Below, one piece after another: positions 22,245 through 32,470 of a stretch of DNA of 64,000 nt; the first letter of the stretch is position 1; each line of letters begins with the position of its first letter. The DNA is taken from assembly GCF_003716875.1 (NCBI RefSeq), contig NZ_CP033078.1, forward strand, positions 2,418,001-2,482,000, read 5' to 3'. The notes below the pieces were generated by a model that was not told the origin of the DNA, searched no databases, and was given only the letters and a program-made list of their open reading frames with translations. This stretch comes from Vibrio zhugei (GTDB lineage Bacteria > Pseudomonadota > Gammaproteobacteria > Enterobacterales > Vibrionaceae). The position numbers and the translations under genes are program-made.

Positions 22245-23141
22245 CTATTCTATTCCACCGATACGGTTAAAACGTACACCGGTTGGAACCCAAGTAGGCA
22301 ATAGAGAGTCAGGTTTGCGATCAAAAGTAAAACTGATCCAAATCCCAACGGCTTTACCCACTAAATTGGCTTCGGGTACAAAACCCCAGAAGCGGCTATC
22401 GGCACTATTATCACGATTATCACCCATCATGAAATAATGTCCTTCAGGCACAACCCACTCATTCACGCCAGGGCGAGGACGGTAATCACTCACACGATCA
22501 GCATGCAGCGGATTGAGCAAAATTTTGTGTTGCACTTTACCTAATTGTTCATCCAATTGCATTAAGGGAACGCCCCCTTGTACAAATTGGCTTTTTTGCA
22601 CATCGCTCAGTGGCACGGGTTTGCATTCTGATTGCCCTTTAGGCTGGATACAAACCTGTTTAGTGCGACTATAGCGAATCGTATCCCCGGGTAAGCCAAC
22701 TAAACGTTTAATGTAATCGACACTCGGATTCAATGGATAACGGAAAACCACAATATCACCACGCTTAGGTTCCGAGGTTTTAATAAGCGTTTTATGCCAT
22801 ACCGGATCTTTGATGCCATAGGCATATTTTTCAACCACAATAAAATCGCCGACCAATAAGGTTGGCATCATGGAGCCTGATGGAATTTGAAACGGTTCAA
22901 AAATGAATGACCGCAAAATCAACACAAATGCAATCACTGGAAACAGCGAAACGCTATTTTCCACCCACCAAGGTTGAGGATCAAGCTTATCCGCTAATTC
23001 AGGGTCAAGGCCATTCGTTTCTGCCTGTAGCTTTTCAAATTTTTCTTGGCGTTTTTTTGCCCAGACAAACTTTTCTAAGACCCAAATAACACCGGTTACG
23101 AGCGTAAAAATAACCAGAAAAAGTGAGAATTGATTGGCCAT
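22245..23141 (-). CDS. lepB: Signal peptidase I
   Basis: This inner-membrane protease removes signal peptides from exported proteins. The 298 residues contain two N-terminal membrane segments (about 4–22 and 62–80). The catalytic Ser lies in [11 protein letters not shown] and the catalytic Lys in [11 protein letters not shown]. The conserved box [11 protein letters not shown] is near the C-terminus. It sits between lepA and rnc. Confidence 0.97.
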   Translation of the reverse strand: MANQFSLFLVIFTLVTGVIWVLEKFVWAKKRQEKFEKLQAETNGLDPELADKLDPQPWWVENSVSLFPVIAFVLILRSFIFEPFQIPSGSMMPTLLVGDFIVVEKYAYGIKDPVWHKTLIKTSEPKRGDIVVFRYPLNPSVDYIKRLVGLPGDTIRYSRTKQVCIQPKGQSECKPVPLSDVQKSQFVQGGVPLMQLDEQLGKVQHKILLNPLHADRVSDYRPRPGVNEWVVPEGHYFMMGDNRDNSADSRFWGFVPEANLVGKAVGIWISFTFDRKPDSLLPTWVPTGVRFNRIGGIE

Positions 23142-23227
23142 GACTTTCCTTATCTAAAAATACGAAAGTGAAAGAGCAGAGCTCTTTCACTTATACGATG
23201 GATACATGAAGAATAACAGTACAACGC

Positions 23228-25021
23228 TTAATCTTTACCAACATGTAAAATGGCGAGGAACGCTTCTTGAGGCAACTCAACGTTACCAATTTGCTTCATG
23301 CGTTTCTTACCTTCTTTCTGTTTCTTCAAGAGTTTTTTCTTACGACTCACGTCACCACCGTAACACTTGGCAATAACGTTCTTACGTAATTGTTTCACCG
23401 TGGAACGTGCGATAATGTGTGATCCTATGGCGGCTTGAATCGCAATGTCGAACATCTGGCGAGGAATGAATTCCTTCATTTTCTCAACCAGTAAACGGCC
23501 ACGGCTTTGCGCGATATCACGGTGAGTAATAATCGCCAACGCATCCACACGGTCACCGTTCATAAGAACATCAACTCGTACCATATCAGAGGCTTCAAAA
23601 CGCTCGAAGTTGTATTCAAGTGATGCGTAACCGCGTGAGGTCGACTTCAAACGGTCAAAGAAATCTAAGACCACTTCCGCCATCGGGATATCATAGGTTA
23701 ACGCGATTTGTTTGCCGTGATACACCATATCGACCTGAACACCACGCTTCTCAACACACAGAGTGATAACGCTGCCCAAATATTCGTCCGGCACTAAAAT
23801 ATTACAACGTGCAATGGGCTCGCGAATCTCATCGATATCGGAAACGGACGGTAACTTCGCAGGGCTATCCACGTAAATGATCGTGCCATCATTTTGGACC
23901 ACTTCGTACACTACCGTCGGCGCGGTGGTAATCAAATCAAGATCGTATTCACGTTCCAAGCGTTCTTGAATCACTTCCATATGCAGCATACCAAGGAAGC
24001 CACAACGGAAACCAAAGCCTAATGCAGCAGAAGATTCTGGTTCGTAAAACAATGAGGCATCATTGAGCGATAAGCGGCCCAAAGCATCACGGAAACTTTC
24101 ATAGTCATCAGAAGACACGGGGAACAGTCCCGCGTAGACTTGCGGACGCACTTTTTTAAAGCCAGGAACTCGCTCAGCACAACCATTTTTGGCATGTGTC
24201 AACGTGTCACCCACGGGAGCGCCTAAGATATCTTTGATACCACAGACAACCCAGCCCACTTCACCGGTATTGAGCCCTTCAGTCGGTACACGCTTTGGCG
24301 TAAAGATACCAATGCCATCCACACCCCAAGTTTGGCCAGTGCTCATCACTTTGATCTTGTCATTCTTCTTCAAAGAACCATTTTTGATACGAACTAAAGA
24401 CACTACACCTAAATAGTTATCAAACCATGAGTCAATGATCAACGCCTGCAACGGACCATCAGGATCCCCCTTCGGAGCAGGAATAGAACGAACAATATTT
24501 TCTAAAACATCTTGGATACCTTGGCCAGTTTTTGCAGAACACTGCACAGCATCCATGGCATCAATACCCACGATGTTTTCAATTTCTTCAGCAACCCTGT
24601 CAGGATCCGCTGCGGGTAAGTCGATCTTATTAAGCACTGGAACGACTTCAAGATCCATGTCGATCGCGGTGTAACAGTTTGCCAATGTTTGCGCTTCAAC
24701 ACCTTGTCCTGCATCCACCACCAGCAAGGCACCTTCACACGCAGCAAGAGAGCGTGATACTTCGTACGAGAAGTCAACGTGTCCCGGTGTATCGATGAAG
24801 TTCAGTTGGTAGGTTTCGCCATCTTTCGCTTTATAATCAAGAGTCACACTCTGAGATTTGATGGTGATACCACGTTCACGCTCTAGATCCATAGAATCTA
24901 GAACTTGCGCCGCCATTTCACGGCTGCTCAATCCACCACAATCTTGAATAAGGCGGTCAGATAGTGTCGACTTACCGTGGTCGATATGGGCGATAATCGA
25001 AAAGTTACGAATGTGCTTCAT
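23228..25021 (-). CDS. lepA: Elongation factor 4 (LepA)
   Basis: This ribosomal translocase-like GTPase is implicated in back-translocation and 30S biogenesis. The 597 residues show the G domain ([28 protein letters not shown]), EF-G-like domains, and the LepA-specific C-terminal domain ending near [14 protein letters not shown]. It heads the lepA–lepB–rnc–era–recO–pdxJ–acpS run. Confidence 0.98.
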   Translation of the reverse strand: MKHIRNFSIIAHIDHGKSTLSDRLIQDCGGLSSREMAAQVLDSMDLERERGITIKSQSVTLDYKAKDGETYQLNFIDTPGHVDFSYEVSRSLAACEGALLVVDAGQGVEAQTLANCYTAIDMDLEVVPVLNKIDLPAADPDRVAEEIENIVGIDAMDAVQCSAKTGQGIQDVLENIVRSIPAPKGDPDGPLQALIIDSWFDNYLGVVSLVRIKNGSLKKNDKIKVMSTGQTWGVDGIGIFTPKRVPTEGLNTGEVGWVVCGIKDILGAPVGDTLTHAKNGCAERVPGFKKVRPQVYAGLFPVSSDDYESFRDALGRLSLNDASLFYEPESSAALGFGFRCGFLGMLHMEVIQERLEREYDLDLITTAPTVVYEVVQNDGTIIYVDSPAKLPSVSDIDEIREPIARCNILVPDEYLGSVITLCVEKRGVQVDMVYHGKQIALTYDIPMAEVVLDFFDRLKSTSRGYASLEYNFERFEASDMVRVDVLMNGDRVDALAIITHRDIAQSRGRLLVEKMKEFIPRQMFDIAIQAAIGSHIIARSTVKQLRKNVIAKCYGGDVSRKKKLLKKQKEGKKRMKQIGNVELPQEAFLAILHVGKD

Positions 25022-25133
25022 AGGTTCGGGATGACTTAACTCTGGTAAATTTGAGACATAGAAACGCTCAATGATATAGCGATTCCTTCGAGTTGGGCGA
25101 TTCTAACGAATTTCACTACACTTCGCACCTTAT

Positions 25134-25604
25134 TTAAACAATAGGTTCTCCAAGCACTCTCAGCAACACAACTTCCTGCTGCGAGCGCAGCTCCAACCTC
25201 GGGGATAAATATTTTGCAAAGCCAATTCCCAACGCCATGAAAACAAACGCCGATAAGATAACAATCCCTTCACCACCAGCCAGCAACGGTGCGAACCAAT
25301 AGCTCCCAACCGCCGTGCCGAGCATCATCATAATCAGAGGAACGATGTACACCAACGCCGCCGATTGAAGTAGGCTTTTTTCAGGAAAGCCAATTTCGAC
25401 AATCTGTCCCGCTTGGACACGTTTATCTGTGGTCAATTGCCATAGAAGCGCTTTTGTTTTGACGGCACTGGACACCAATCCCGTCCCACAACTGCTTTTA
25501 GAGGCGCAACTGCTGCAACTGGTTTTTTGCTCACAACTCAATTGAATTTGGTATTCACCTGAGTGTGATTCGACACCCTGTACGGTGGCTAACGCCGTCA
25601 TCAT
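25134..25604 (-). CDS. rseC: SoxR-reducing/sigma-E regulatory protein RseC
   Basis: This inner-membrane protein is the fourth gene of the rpoE operon; in E. coli it contributes modestly to sigma-E control and to SoxR reduction. The 156 residues have a cytoplasmic Cys cluster (CEQKTSCSSCASKSSC, about 24–39) that may bind an Fe–S centre. Two membrane segments follow (about 80–100 and 107–128). It starts one base after the rseB stop region. Confidence 0.93.
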   Translation of the reverse strand: MMTALATVQGVESHSGEYQIQLSCEQKTSCSSCASKSSCGTGLVSSAVKTKALLWQLTTDKRVQAGQIVEIGFPEKSLLQSAALVYIVPLIMMMLGTAVGSYWFAPLLAGGEGIVILSAFVFMALGIGFAKYLSPRLELRSQQEVVLLRVLGEPIV

Positions 25605-25605
25605 A

Positions 25606-26565
25606 CTAATTCGCCTTTTGAGTCGTGAAGGTCACAGACTTCGCAATACGTTGTGCGGTTCTAGGAGGTAAATCGCCAACGACAGATATTTCATATTGAC
25701 CTTGAGTGACCGTTTGTAGCGTTCTACGCCCTTGACGAATCAATTGATTACTCAAGGAATGTTCGTCTTTTTTCGATACATATACCGAAAAATTAAACAG
25801 CCCGTCTGAGAACATTTGATTTTCGACCACTCGATCAGTAATCACCATACGATAGCGATTAATCTCGAGTGACTTAAAGCCATCGGGTACCCAAGTAACC
25901 TTCCAAGGTGCTTGCTCGACACGGCTATTGGGAATATCCGATACAGCTGGCAGATGCACATTTTCTAAACCAGACATAATTTTAACCAGCTTGTCACTGA
26001 CTGAATATGAAATGGTTCGATACTGTTCAAGAACTTCGCCATCGCGCGAGACTAAATCAGCACGCAACGGTAAATGGCTGTGTTCGCCAACCCAAAGCAC
26101 ATAGGAATAACGTAGACCATCTTTCGGCACAATACGAATGACATTACATGGCGTTCCCGCTTCGCGATCGCGACCGATGTTGACGAAATCATAATAGTCA
26201 CTGAGTTCGTCAATTTTACTATTGAGCATCGGGATTAATGGCGCAACCATGTGGTGAGAAACAATCGTAAAAGGCTTCACGCCGGGTTCAATATAACTGA
26301 TTTCATTACCGCGACGAATGACCTCTCGGACAGGTCCACTGAGATACAGCAAGTGAGCAAACTGCTGATCCTTTTCATGAGCATGACGATAGAGCAGTGG
26401 TTCAATACTGTTTTTCTTAATCAAGATATAAGACAGCTCATAATTAAGCTGTTGGCTGGCTTGACTCATTTGATGCAACAATGCCTTGGCAGACACAGTA
26501 TCCGCAAAGGCATTTGTTGAGTTCAAACCGAGCAGCATCACAACACTGATCAGAAACTTTTTCAT
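25606..26565 (-). CDS. rseB: Sigma-E periplasmic regulator RseB
   Basis: RseB binds the periplasmic part of RseA and shields it from DegS until off-pathway LPS or lipoproteins bind. The 319 residues include a signal peptide (MKKFLISVVMLLGLNSTNAF, cleavage after the next Ala). The large N-terminal lipoprotein-carrier-like domain and small C-terminal domain ending RIAKSVTFTTQKAN are typical. It lies between rseA and rseC. Confidence 0.95.
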   Translation of the reverse strand: MKKFLISVVMLLGLNSTNAFADTVSAKALLHQMSQASQQLNYELSYILIKKNSIEPLLYRHAHEKDQQFAHLLYLSGPVREVIRRGNEISYIEPGVKPFTIVSHHMVAPLIPMLNSKIDELSDYYDFVNIGRDREAGTPCNVIRIVPKDGLRYSYVLWVGEHSHLPLRADLVSRDGEVLEQYRTISYSVSDKLVKIMSGLENVHLPAVSDIPNSRVEQAPWKVTWVPDGFKSLEINRYRMVITDRVVENQMFSDGLFNFSVYVSKKDEHSLSNQLIRQGRRTLQTVTQGQYEISVVGDLPPRTAQRIAKSVTFTTQKAN

Positions 26566-26577
26566 TCAATTACCGAT

Positions 26578-27183
26578 TTATTGAGCATCATGAGACGCAC
26601 TCTGCCTCTCACTATTCAACCTCAGTTGGAGTTCATAATCTTGCAACAGCGCGTTCACTCGGCGACGTTGCACCTGCATGTTGTCTTCACTACCTTGACG
26701 ATGAATAGAATTACGCGTCAAGCTAACGGGCTCAGCAGTACCAGATAAAGGGATGGTTTGTAATACTGGAATCTGATCATTTTGTGAGGCAGACGCTGCT
26801 TGATCTTCGCTACCATATTGCTGCACCCCAAGAATCACCACCAGCGATACGCAAGCAGCCACACCGACCTGCCCTAACTGACTTAGCCAAGTTGGTAACT
26901 GACGGCGAGCCTTGACGGGTTTCGGTTGCGCCTCAAGAGGAACAACATCGCTTTGGCTATTGTGATAAGCGTTATGCGCAGGTTCGTTTTCCAACGCAAG
27001 TGCGACACTTTCAGCAATATTCCACTCCACGGTTTCCGGAGCATCACCACGTAAAACATCACCAATCAAATGATAATGTTTCCAGGTGTCGAGAGCATCA
27101 CGATCCGCTTCCAATTCTTGGATCAGCGATTTATCGATCATTTCTCCATCCATTAATGCTGATAGTTTTTCTTTGTCAGCCAT
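26578..27183 (-). CDS. rseA: Anti-sigma-E factor RseA
   Basis: RseA is an inner-membrane anti-sigma factor that sequesters RpoE and is degraded by DegS/RseP on envelope stress. The start is placed at 27183 (MADKEKLSALMDGE), preceded by GGTGGAA, which fits the family better than the ATG four codons upstream. The 201 residues have the anti-sigma domain (KHYHLIGDVLRGD), a membrane segment near 105–122, and a periplasmic tail with VNALLQDYELQLRLNS. Confidence 0.94.
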   Translation of the reverse strand: MADKEKLSALMDGEMIDKSLIQELEADRDALDTWKHYHLIGDVLRGDAPETVEWNIAESVALALENEPAHNAYHNSQSDVVPLEAQPKPVKARRQLPTWLSQLGQVGVAACVSLVVILGVQQYGSEDQAASASQNDQIPVLQTIPLSGTAEPVSLTRNSIHRQGSEDNMQVQRRRVNALLQDYELQLRLNSERQSASHDAQ

Positions 27184-27214
27184 TATTTCCACCATAATCG
27201 TTGCTAATATCGGT

Positions 27215-27787
27215 TTAGAGCAAAGGTTTTATCTTCTTCTCTACCGCTTCACGAGCACGGAAAATACGCGAGCGTACCGTGCCTACAGGGCAATCCATCA
27301 CTTGAGCAATATCTTCATAGCTTAAACCATCAAGCTCACGTAACGTCATTGCCGTTTTTAAATCCTCAGGTAAGGCTTCTATCGCTCCAAACACCACCTT
27401 CTTTAACTCTTTAGACAGCGTTAAGTTTTCAGGGTTCGAAATTTCTTTTAAAGCACTTCCTGATTCATAAAACTCAGCATCTTCCGCATCAACATCATTG
27501 GCCGGTGGGCGGCGATTCTGAGCCACAATATGATTTTTAGCAGTATTGACAGCGATGCGATACAGCCAGGTATAAAACGCACTATCTCCACGAAAGGTCG
27601 GTATCGCTCGATACGCTTTAATAAACGCTTCTTGCGCGACGTCGGCAACGTCTCCCGAATTGCTCACATACCTAGAAATAAGATTACATACTTTGTTTTG
27701 ATAGCGTAGCACTAACAAATTGAAAGCCTGTTTATCTCCGTTCTGAACTCGCTCAATCAATACTTGATCGGTCAGTTGCTCGTTCAT
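27215..27787 (-). CDS. rpoE: RNA polymerase sigma-E factor
   Basis: This extracytoplasmic-function sigma factor responds to outer-membrane protein misfolding. The start at 27787 gives 190 residues beginning MNEQLTDQVLIERVQ, matching E. coli RpoE; a GTG four codons upstream overlaps the ribosome-binding AGGAG. Region 2 (FIKAYRAI, DSAFYTWLYRIAVNTAK) and region 4 helix-turn-helix (LSYEDIAQVMDCPVGTVRSRI) are intact. It heads rpoE–rseABC and is divergent from nadB. Confidence 0.97.
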   Translation of the reverse strand: MNEQLTDQVLIERVQNGDKQAFNLLVLRYQNKVCNLISRYVSNSGDVADVAQEAFIKAYRAIPTFRGDSAFYTWLYRIAVNTAKNHIVAQNRRPPANDVDAEDAEFYESGSALKEISNPENLTLSKELKKVVFGAIEALPEDLKTAMTLRELDGLSYEDIAQVMDCPVGTVRSRIFRAREAVEKKIKPLL

Positions 27788-28159
27788 TCGAGCGGTCACT
27801 CCTATTGTTATAAACCCTTACCTTCACAGGTATGGGTATTAATTATGCAGGTTATTTTTCTGATACCACTGCTTATATGAGCACTATTGTGACCCAGTAG
27901 TTAAAATAAAGTTCAATTTTTTGTCAATTTTTCATCATAGAATCTCACCAAACCTAGGTCATATCTATCATGATTTTTTAGTGTAAAAGATTGGCTAAAG
28001 AAACTCAAAAGCTCAACAATCGACACTTTACCATTAATGTTTCTTGAAATGGTCGACAAATTTCTCTCATCCTCATCACGAACACCATAAAGCGATAGAA
28101 TCCAGACCGCAGGTCGCTTACACTACTCGGATTATTTGAACAGTCAAAATGAGTCTTTT
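27788..28159. other. rpoE–nadB divergent intergenic region
   Basis: Apart from the sigma-E-like promoter, the 372 bases show A/T-rich sequence and no open frame worth calling. The nadB promoter must lie in the right half but could not be placed. Confidence 0.6.
27887..27914 (-). promoter_or_regulatory. Likely sigma-E-dependent promoter of rpoE
   Basis: On the minus strand GAACTT (27914–27909) is followed after 16 bases by TCACAA (27892–27887). This resembles the sigma-E consensus GGAACTT–N15–16–TCnAA and lies about 100 bases upstream of rpoE, as expected for the known autoregulatory promoter. Confidence 0.6.
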
Positions 28160-29761
28160 ATGAGCGCTAATCGTGAACATCAGTGTGATGTGTTAGTGGT
28201 CGGTAGTGGTGCAGCGGGTTTATCCTTGGCATTACGTCTTGCGAAAAACTGCCATGTCATCGTATTAAGTAAAGGGCCTCTTAGTGAGGGATCCACCTAT
28301 TACGCGCAAGGAGGCATTGCGGCGGTCTTTGATGAAGACGACAGCATTGACTCCCACGTTCAAGATACTCTCATTGCCGGAGATGGCTTATGTGAAGAAG
28401 CCAGCGTTCGCTTCATCGCCGAGAATGCTCGCGAATGTGTCCAGTGGCTCATCGACGGTGGTGTTCCATTTGATCGCCTCGACAACCAACACGATAACAC
28501 TCCCCGCTATCACCTAACTCGCGAAGGTGGACACAGTCATCGACGCATCCTTCATGCCGCGGATGCAACCGGAATGGCGTTACAATCTTCACTGCAAGAT
28601 AACGTTCAGAAACAAGATAATATCGATGTTTTCGAACGCCATAATGTGCTGGATCTGATCACCGAAACCGTCGCTGGTGAAAAAACAGTCAGAGGCGCCT
28701 ACGTGTGGAACCGCCACGATGAACATGTAGAAACCATCAAAGCCAAATTTGTCGTTGTCGCCACGGGCGGTGCCTCAAAAGTCTATCAATATACATCAAA
28801 CCCTGACATCTCCTCTGGCGATGGTATTGCGATGGCATGGCGGGCGGGATGTCGAGTGGCCAATTTAGAATTCAATCAGTTTCATCCCACGTGTTTATAC
28901 CACCCAGATGCACGCAACTTTCTTTTAACCGAAGCGTTGCGTGGAGAAGGGGCCTATTTACGCCGTCCCGATGGCTCGCGCTTTATGTTGGACTTTGATG
29001 AGCGTGCCGAATTGGCGCCACGTGATGTCGTCGCTCGAGCGATCGATTACGAAATGAAGCGACTTGGCGCGGATTGCATGTACTTAGATATCACGCACAA
29101 ACCCGCCGAGTTCATTGAGAAACATTTCCCGATGATTCATGCTCGTCTCATGGATTTAGGCATCGATATGACCAAAGAGCCGATCCCTATCGTGCCTGCT
29201 GCTCACTACACCTGTGGTGGCGTTGTGGTTGATCGTAATGGTCATACCGATATCGCCAATTTATATGCGATAGGTGAAGTCAGCTACACTGGATTACACG
29301 GTGCCAACCGTATGGCATCCAACTCGTTACTCGAGTGTGTGGTCTACGCTTGGTCTGCCGCTAAACATATCGTTAACCGTTTAGCCGATGTCGCCATGCC
29401 AACGGCCTTACCTCCTTGGGATGAAAGTCAGGTGTCGTGCTCCGATGAAGAAGTGGTCATCCAACATAACTGGCATGAATTGCGCTTGTTTATGTGGGAT
29501 TACATGGGCATTGTTCGTACCGATAAGCGCCTTGAGCGTGCCCTGCACCGTATTCAACTGCTGCAAAAAGAAACCCATGAATACTATAGCCATTTCCGTG
29601 TCTCGAATAACCTTATCGAACTGAGCAACCTGCTGCAAGTTGCTGACTTAATGGTGCAATGCGCCATGAAGCGGAAGGAAAGTCGTGGGCTGCATTACAC
29701 GCTCGATTACCCTGAAAAACTGGCCGAGAGCGGCCCGACGATTCTAACCCCACCCCACTAA
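28160..29761 (+). CDS. nadB: L-aspartate oxidase
   Basis: This FAD enzyme oxidises aspartate to iminoaspartate, the first step of de novo NAD synthesis. The start is placed at ATG 28160; the frame extends to a TTG eight codons earlier without family support. The roughly 533 residues contain the FAD-binding [32 protein letters not shown], the active-site loop [14 protein letters not shown], and [17 protein letters not shown] near the C-terminal flavin contact. Divergent placement from rpoE is conserved in enterics and Vibrio. Confidence 0.96.
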   Translation: MSANREHQCDVLVVGSGAAGLSLALRLAKNCHVIVLSKGPLSEGSTYYAQGGIAAVFDEDDSIDSHVQDTLIAGDGLCEEASVRFIAENARECVQWLIDGGVPFDRLDNQHDNTPRYHLTREGGHSHRRILHAADATGMALQSSLQDNVQKQDNIDVFERHNVLDLITETVAGEKTVRGAYVWNRHDEHVETIKAKFVVVATGGASKVYQYTSNPDISSGDGIAMAWRAGCRVANLEFNQFHPTCLYHPDARNFLLTEALRGEGAYLRRPDGSRFMLDFDERAELAPRDVVARAIDYEMKRLGADCMYLDITHKPAEFIEKHFPMIHARLMDLGIDMTKEPIPIVPAAHYTCGGVVVDRNGHTDIANLYAIGEVSYTGLHGANRMASNSLLECVVYAWSAAKHIVNRLADVAMPTALPPWDESQVSCSDEEVVIQHNWHELRLFMWDYMGIVRTDKRLERALHRIQLLQKETHEYYSHFRVSNNLIELSNLLQVADLMVQCAMKRKESRGLHYTLDYPEKLAESGPTILTPPH

Positions 29762-29762
29762 A

Positions 29763-30203
29763 CTAACGCGCATAACGAGAGCCTTGCTGCTCTCGTTTAA
29801 GCAGCACAAGTAACTGCCGATACTCGCGATCTTGGCATGCATCGCGCCATAACAGCCACTTCTTGCGCTTTGTTTCAGTGAAAATCAGCACCAACGGGGC
29901 ATAACTGAGATCCGCATGCTGGTAGGCAATCAAGCGATGCCCCTCAATCAGCCGTTGCTCAGGCACAAAGCGCGTCTCACCCAGTAACGACTGATGCAGT
30001 AATCGGCTGGGTCGGCAATATGTCCAAAGTAAGATAAAACAGACCGAGCTGGCCACAAGAGGTATCGTGGAGATAGTAACCGCCCATAGCAACAGCAAAG
30101 CACTGGTATACGCGGTTACAAGACAATGAAAAGATGGTTGGAGTGCGAACTTAACGTGTTTTGCTGAGGTTGTAGGCGACAATTTTATCAACCATAGCAG
30201 CAT
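29763..30203 (-). CDS. ygfX: YgfX-family small membrane protein
   Basis: The 146-residue protein has two closely spaced hydrophobic segments (about 28–62) and a basic soluble C-terminal half, the layout of YgfX. In E. coli the sdhE–ygfX pair was proposed as a toxin–antitoxin-like unit; in Serratia YgfX affects pigment and succinate metabolism, so its role is unsettled. It overlaps the 3' end of sdhE by 53 nt with the start used here; a shorter start at a TTG codon is possible. Assignment rests mainly on position and hydropathy. Confidence 0.75.
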   Translation of the reverse strand: MLLWLIKLSPTTSAKHVKFALQPSFHCLVTAYTSALLLLWAVTISTIPLVASSVCFILLWTYCRPSRLLHQSLLGETRFVPEQRLIEGHRLIAYQHADLSYAPLVLIFTETKRKKWLLWRDACQDREYRQLLVLLKREQQGSRYAR

Positions 30204-30411
30204 GTTTCAGGTTATCAGAGCGACCGTGCCCCATAATCCATTGAAATAAGTCGGGATCATCACATTCTAACAAAGACACGAAGTTATTTTTTTCATCTAG
30301 CGTCAAGCTATCAAAACACTCATCAAAAAACGGCATCATGACCACATCGAGTTCTAACATCCCGCGGCGGCATGCCCATTTAATTCGAGCTTTTTGTTCT
30401 ACAGAATACAT
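30151..30411 (-). CDS. sdhE: FAD assembly factor SdhE
   Basis: SdhE promotes covalent attachment of FAD to succinate dehydrogenase SdhA and fumarate reductase. The start is set at ATG 30411, preceded by GGGGA, giving 86 residues (E. coli 88). The essential RGxxE motif appears as RRGMLELD near residue 15, and the five-helix fold motif FxWxMGH appears as FQWIMGHGR. It overlaps ygfX downstream. Confidence 0.95.
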   Translation of the reverse strand: MYSVEQKARIKWACRRGMLELDVVMMPFFDECFDSLTLDEKNNFVSLLECDDPDLFQWIMGHGRSDNLKHAAMVDKIVAYNLSKTR

Positions 30412-30567
30412 CGTTTTCCCCAATCCCTAGAATTATTGTATGCTGCCAGTGTAACAAGGGTTATAACACTCAGCCAGTGACATAAATCAAAGAGTCACTT
30501 CAAGCTGACAAAAAAAACGCAGACGATTACCATAGCAATACTATTTACTCATTCGGGTGGTTCCATT

Positions 30568-31545
30568 ATGACTATGACAACACCAGTGACACCGCTATCA
30601 CTTTCCACGCAAGAGCGTCTTCCTGAACTTATGATCGCCCCCCTGACGTCATGGAGTGCGATAACACTGTTAGGTGACGATCAAACCAGCTATTTGCAAG
30701 GTCAGGTGACCTGCGATGTCGCGGCTTTAGCAACGCAGGAGAGTAGCTTAGGCGCACATTGTGATCCAAAAGGAAAAGTATGGTCCATCTTTCGGTTATT
30801 TCATCATCGCGGTGGCTACGCGCTTTTTCAACCGTTATCGGGACTCGAAACCGAACTGAAAGAAATCAAAAAGTACGCGGTCTTTTCAAAAGTGACCATT
30901 GAACAAACACAAGATGTCGCATTGGGTATCATGGGCGAAGGAGCCCAACAATGGATTGATCAGATCACACCAGACACTCAAGGCAATGTCCGTGCGATCG
31001 CGGGGGGCACGGCGGTCAAGGTTTCCGACCAGCGTTGGTTATTACTGGTGGCACCAGATAACGCCGAAGGCTTTATTGATAACTTTCATGGTAAAGTGGT
31101 CACCGACGATATATGGACGCGTTACGATATCGAAGAAGCACGTCCCGTTCTCGATGCACACAATCAGAATGCTCACATCCCGCAAGCGCTTAACCTACAC
31201 GCACTGCAAGGCATAAGCTTCAATAAAGGGTGCTACACCGGACAAGAGACCGTTGCGCGCGCTAAATTCCGCGGCACGAATAAACGTGCCATGTATATCG
31301 TTTCTGGAAATATTAGCGCTCCGCTCAATACGCAAGACCCCATTGCCATGGAGCGAGCCGTTGGCGACAACTGGCGCAGTGCCAATACATTATTAACCCA
31401 TTACAGCTTCAACGATAATCGCGCAATAGGGCTCATGATTCTACCCAACAATTTGGAGGCTGATACCGTACTGCGTATCGCCGAACAACCAGATACTCGC
31501 TGGCGCATTGAGCCACTCCCCTATTCATTGGACGACACTGAATAA
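30568..31545 (+). CDS. ygfZ: tRNA-modifying protein YgfZ
   Basis: YgfZ is a folate-binding protein that supports repair or assembly of certain Fe–S enzymes, including the tRNA methylthiotransferase MiaB. The 325 residues hold the GcvT-like fold and the family signature KGCYTGQE with its conserved cysteine near residue 225. An alternative ATG lies two codons downstream. It is divergent from sdhE, an arrangement kept in E. coli. Confidence 0.95.
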   Translation: MTMTTPVTPLSLSTQERLPELMIAPLTSWSAITLLGDDQTSYLQGQVTCDVAALATQESSLGAHCDPKGKVWSIFRLFHHRGGYALFQPLSGLETELKEIKKYAVFSKVTIEQTQDVALGIMGEGAQQWIDQITPDTQGNVRAIAGGTAVKVSDQRWLLLVAPDNAEGFIDNFHGKVVTDDIWTRYDIEEARPVLDAHNQNAHIPQALNLHALQGISFNKGCYTGQETVARAKFRGTNKRAMYIVSGNISAPLNTQDPIAMERAVGDNWRSANTLLTHYSFNDNRAIGLMILPNNLEADTVLRIAEQPDTRWRIEPLPYSLDDTE

Positions 31546-31572
31546 TTCAACGAATCAAGCGATCTCAAATGT

Positions 31573-31602
31573 AAAAGCAGCAGGCTAAACTGCTGCTTTT
31601 TT
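31573..31602 (+). terminator. Terminator after ygfZ
   Basis: The stem AAAAGCAGCAG/CTGCTGCTTTT is followed by T residues 28 bases after the ygfZ stop. Confidence 0.9.
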
Positions 31603-31738
31603 ATCCACCAAGCGAATAGAACGAACCAACCATCGATTCAGATAAGTTTAACAATGAATAACTTATCAAAATCGCTCATGTCTAAATCACGTCAACATCG
31701 AAATAATCGCCACAAAACACACAGCAGTTACATGATTA

Positions 31739-31754
31739 CGTGATTCAAATCACA
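31739..31754. promoter_or_regulatory. CRP-like (or FNR-like) operator
   Basis: CGTGATTCAAATCACA matches the CRP consensus TGTGA–N6–TCACA in nine of ten key positions and contains the perfect palindrome GTGATT-ca-AATCAC, which also resembles an FNR site. A good -10 hexamer TGTAAT (31779–31784) lies at the spacing expected for activation from about -43. Confidence 0.6.
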
Positions 31755-31789
31755 AATAATCACATTTCATCATGAATATGTAATCAAAT

Positions 31790-31962
31790 TAAAAACATAA
31801 ATAGTCACACGCTTTTTTTTAAAGTAGTCTGGATTTGTTGGTCAGCACAATGAAGATTGAGTCAACCAACGATCAAAAGTGAGTCGACTGAACTTATCAG
31901 TAATCCACTTTTTGTGTAATGCATCTGTGACTATTGGCCCGCAGCTATTGCGGGCATTTTTT
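31790..31962 (+). ncRNA. Candidate small RNA, uncharacterised
   Basis: The predicted start near 31790 follows TGTAAT at 31779–31784. The end is a strong Rho-independent terminator: 7-bp stem GCCCGCA/TGCGGGC at 31937–31955 followed by six T residues. The roughly 170-nt interval has no credible reading frame (only a 10-codon one at about 31850) and no gene close behind it; the next gene starts 245 bases beyond. I did not recognise it as Spot 42, RyhB, Qrr or another named Vibrio RNA. Boundaries are inferred. Confidence 0.5.
31937..31962 (+). terminator. Orphan Rho-independent terminator
   Basis: The perfect 7-bp GC-rich stem with a five-base loop (GCTAT) and T6 tail lies inside a 660-base gene-free interval, so it must end a noncoding transcript. 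Confidence 0.85.
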
Positions 31963-32206
31963 ATCCAACCATTCCCCTGACTTAGCTAACGTAGTGATTC
32001 ACCCCCAACCTCTATAAACCACTCAGTTGTTAGATATTCATTCGTCAAATTAAAAGTTGGAAGATATATTGCATAAGATGAAAACAGAAAAGTGCCTATC
32101 ACCACACACTTTTGTATTTTCTTCACGATTGCTCAACGATTTTCTCAGTACAATTTAGAAAATCAGCTAGTCTTACTCTGGCTTAAGAATTAGAAGGATC
32201 CCTGTA

Positions 32207-32416
32207 ATGAGACTGTTTACGCACTACGCTCCTAGTATGATTGCTAAACATATCACTCGGCTTTTTAAAGGAAACATCTACATTAATGATATCGGTAAAT
32301 TTGAGTTTGATAATGGCAAACTCATCCTTCCATCGTGTGCAGATACTCGACATTATCAAGCAGTCAATGAAATCAACCAAGAAGTAAAAAAACTACGCTG
32401 CTCTGTATCTAACTGA
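32207..32416 (+). CDS. ytfK: YtfK-family (DUF1107) small protein
   Basis: The 69-residue protein matches the E. coli YtfK pattern by eye: an N-terminal ..Y.P..IAKH.T.LF.G, then IYINDIGKFEFDNGKLILP, and a C-terminal EINQEVKKLR. In E. coli YtfK binds SpoT and tips it towards (p)ppGpp synthesis during phosphate or fatty-acid starvation; the same role here is inference. It stands alone, with an AGAAGGATC-type ribosome-binding stretch upstream and a strong terminator downstream. Confidence 0.85.
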   Translation: MRLFTHYAPSMIAKHITRLFKGNIYINDIGKFEFDNGKLILPSCADTRHYQAVNEINQEVKKLRCSVSN

Positions 32417-32421
32417 TATAT

Positions 32422-32450
32422 AAAAAGGGCTGATACCTATCAGCCCTTTA
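32422..32450. terminator. Bidirectional terminator between ytfK and ubiI
   Basis: The stem AAAGGGCTGATA/TATCAGCCCTTT with flanking A-rich and T-rich runs lies between convergent genes. Confidence 0.88.
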
Positions 32451-32470
32451 AAACGGTATTTGCCAACGAT

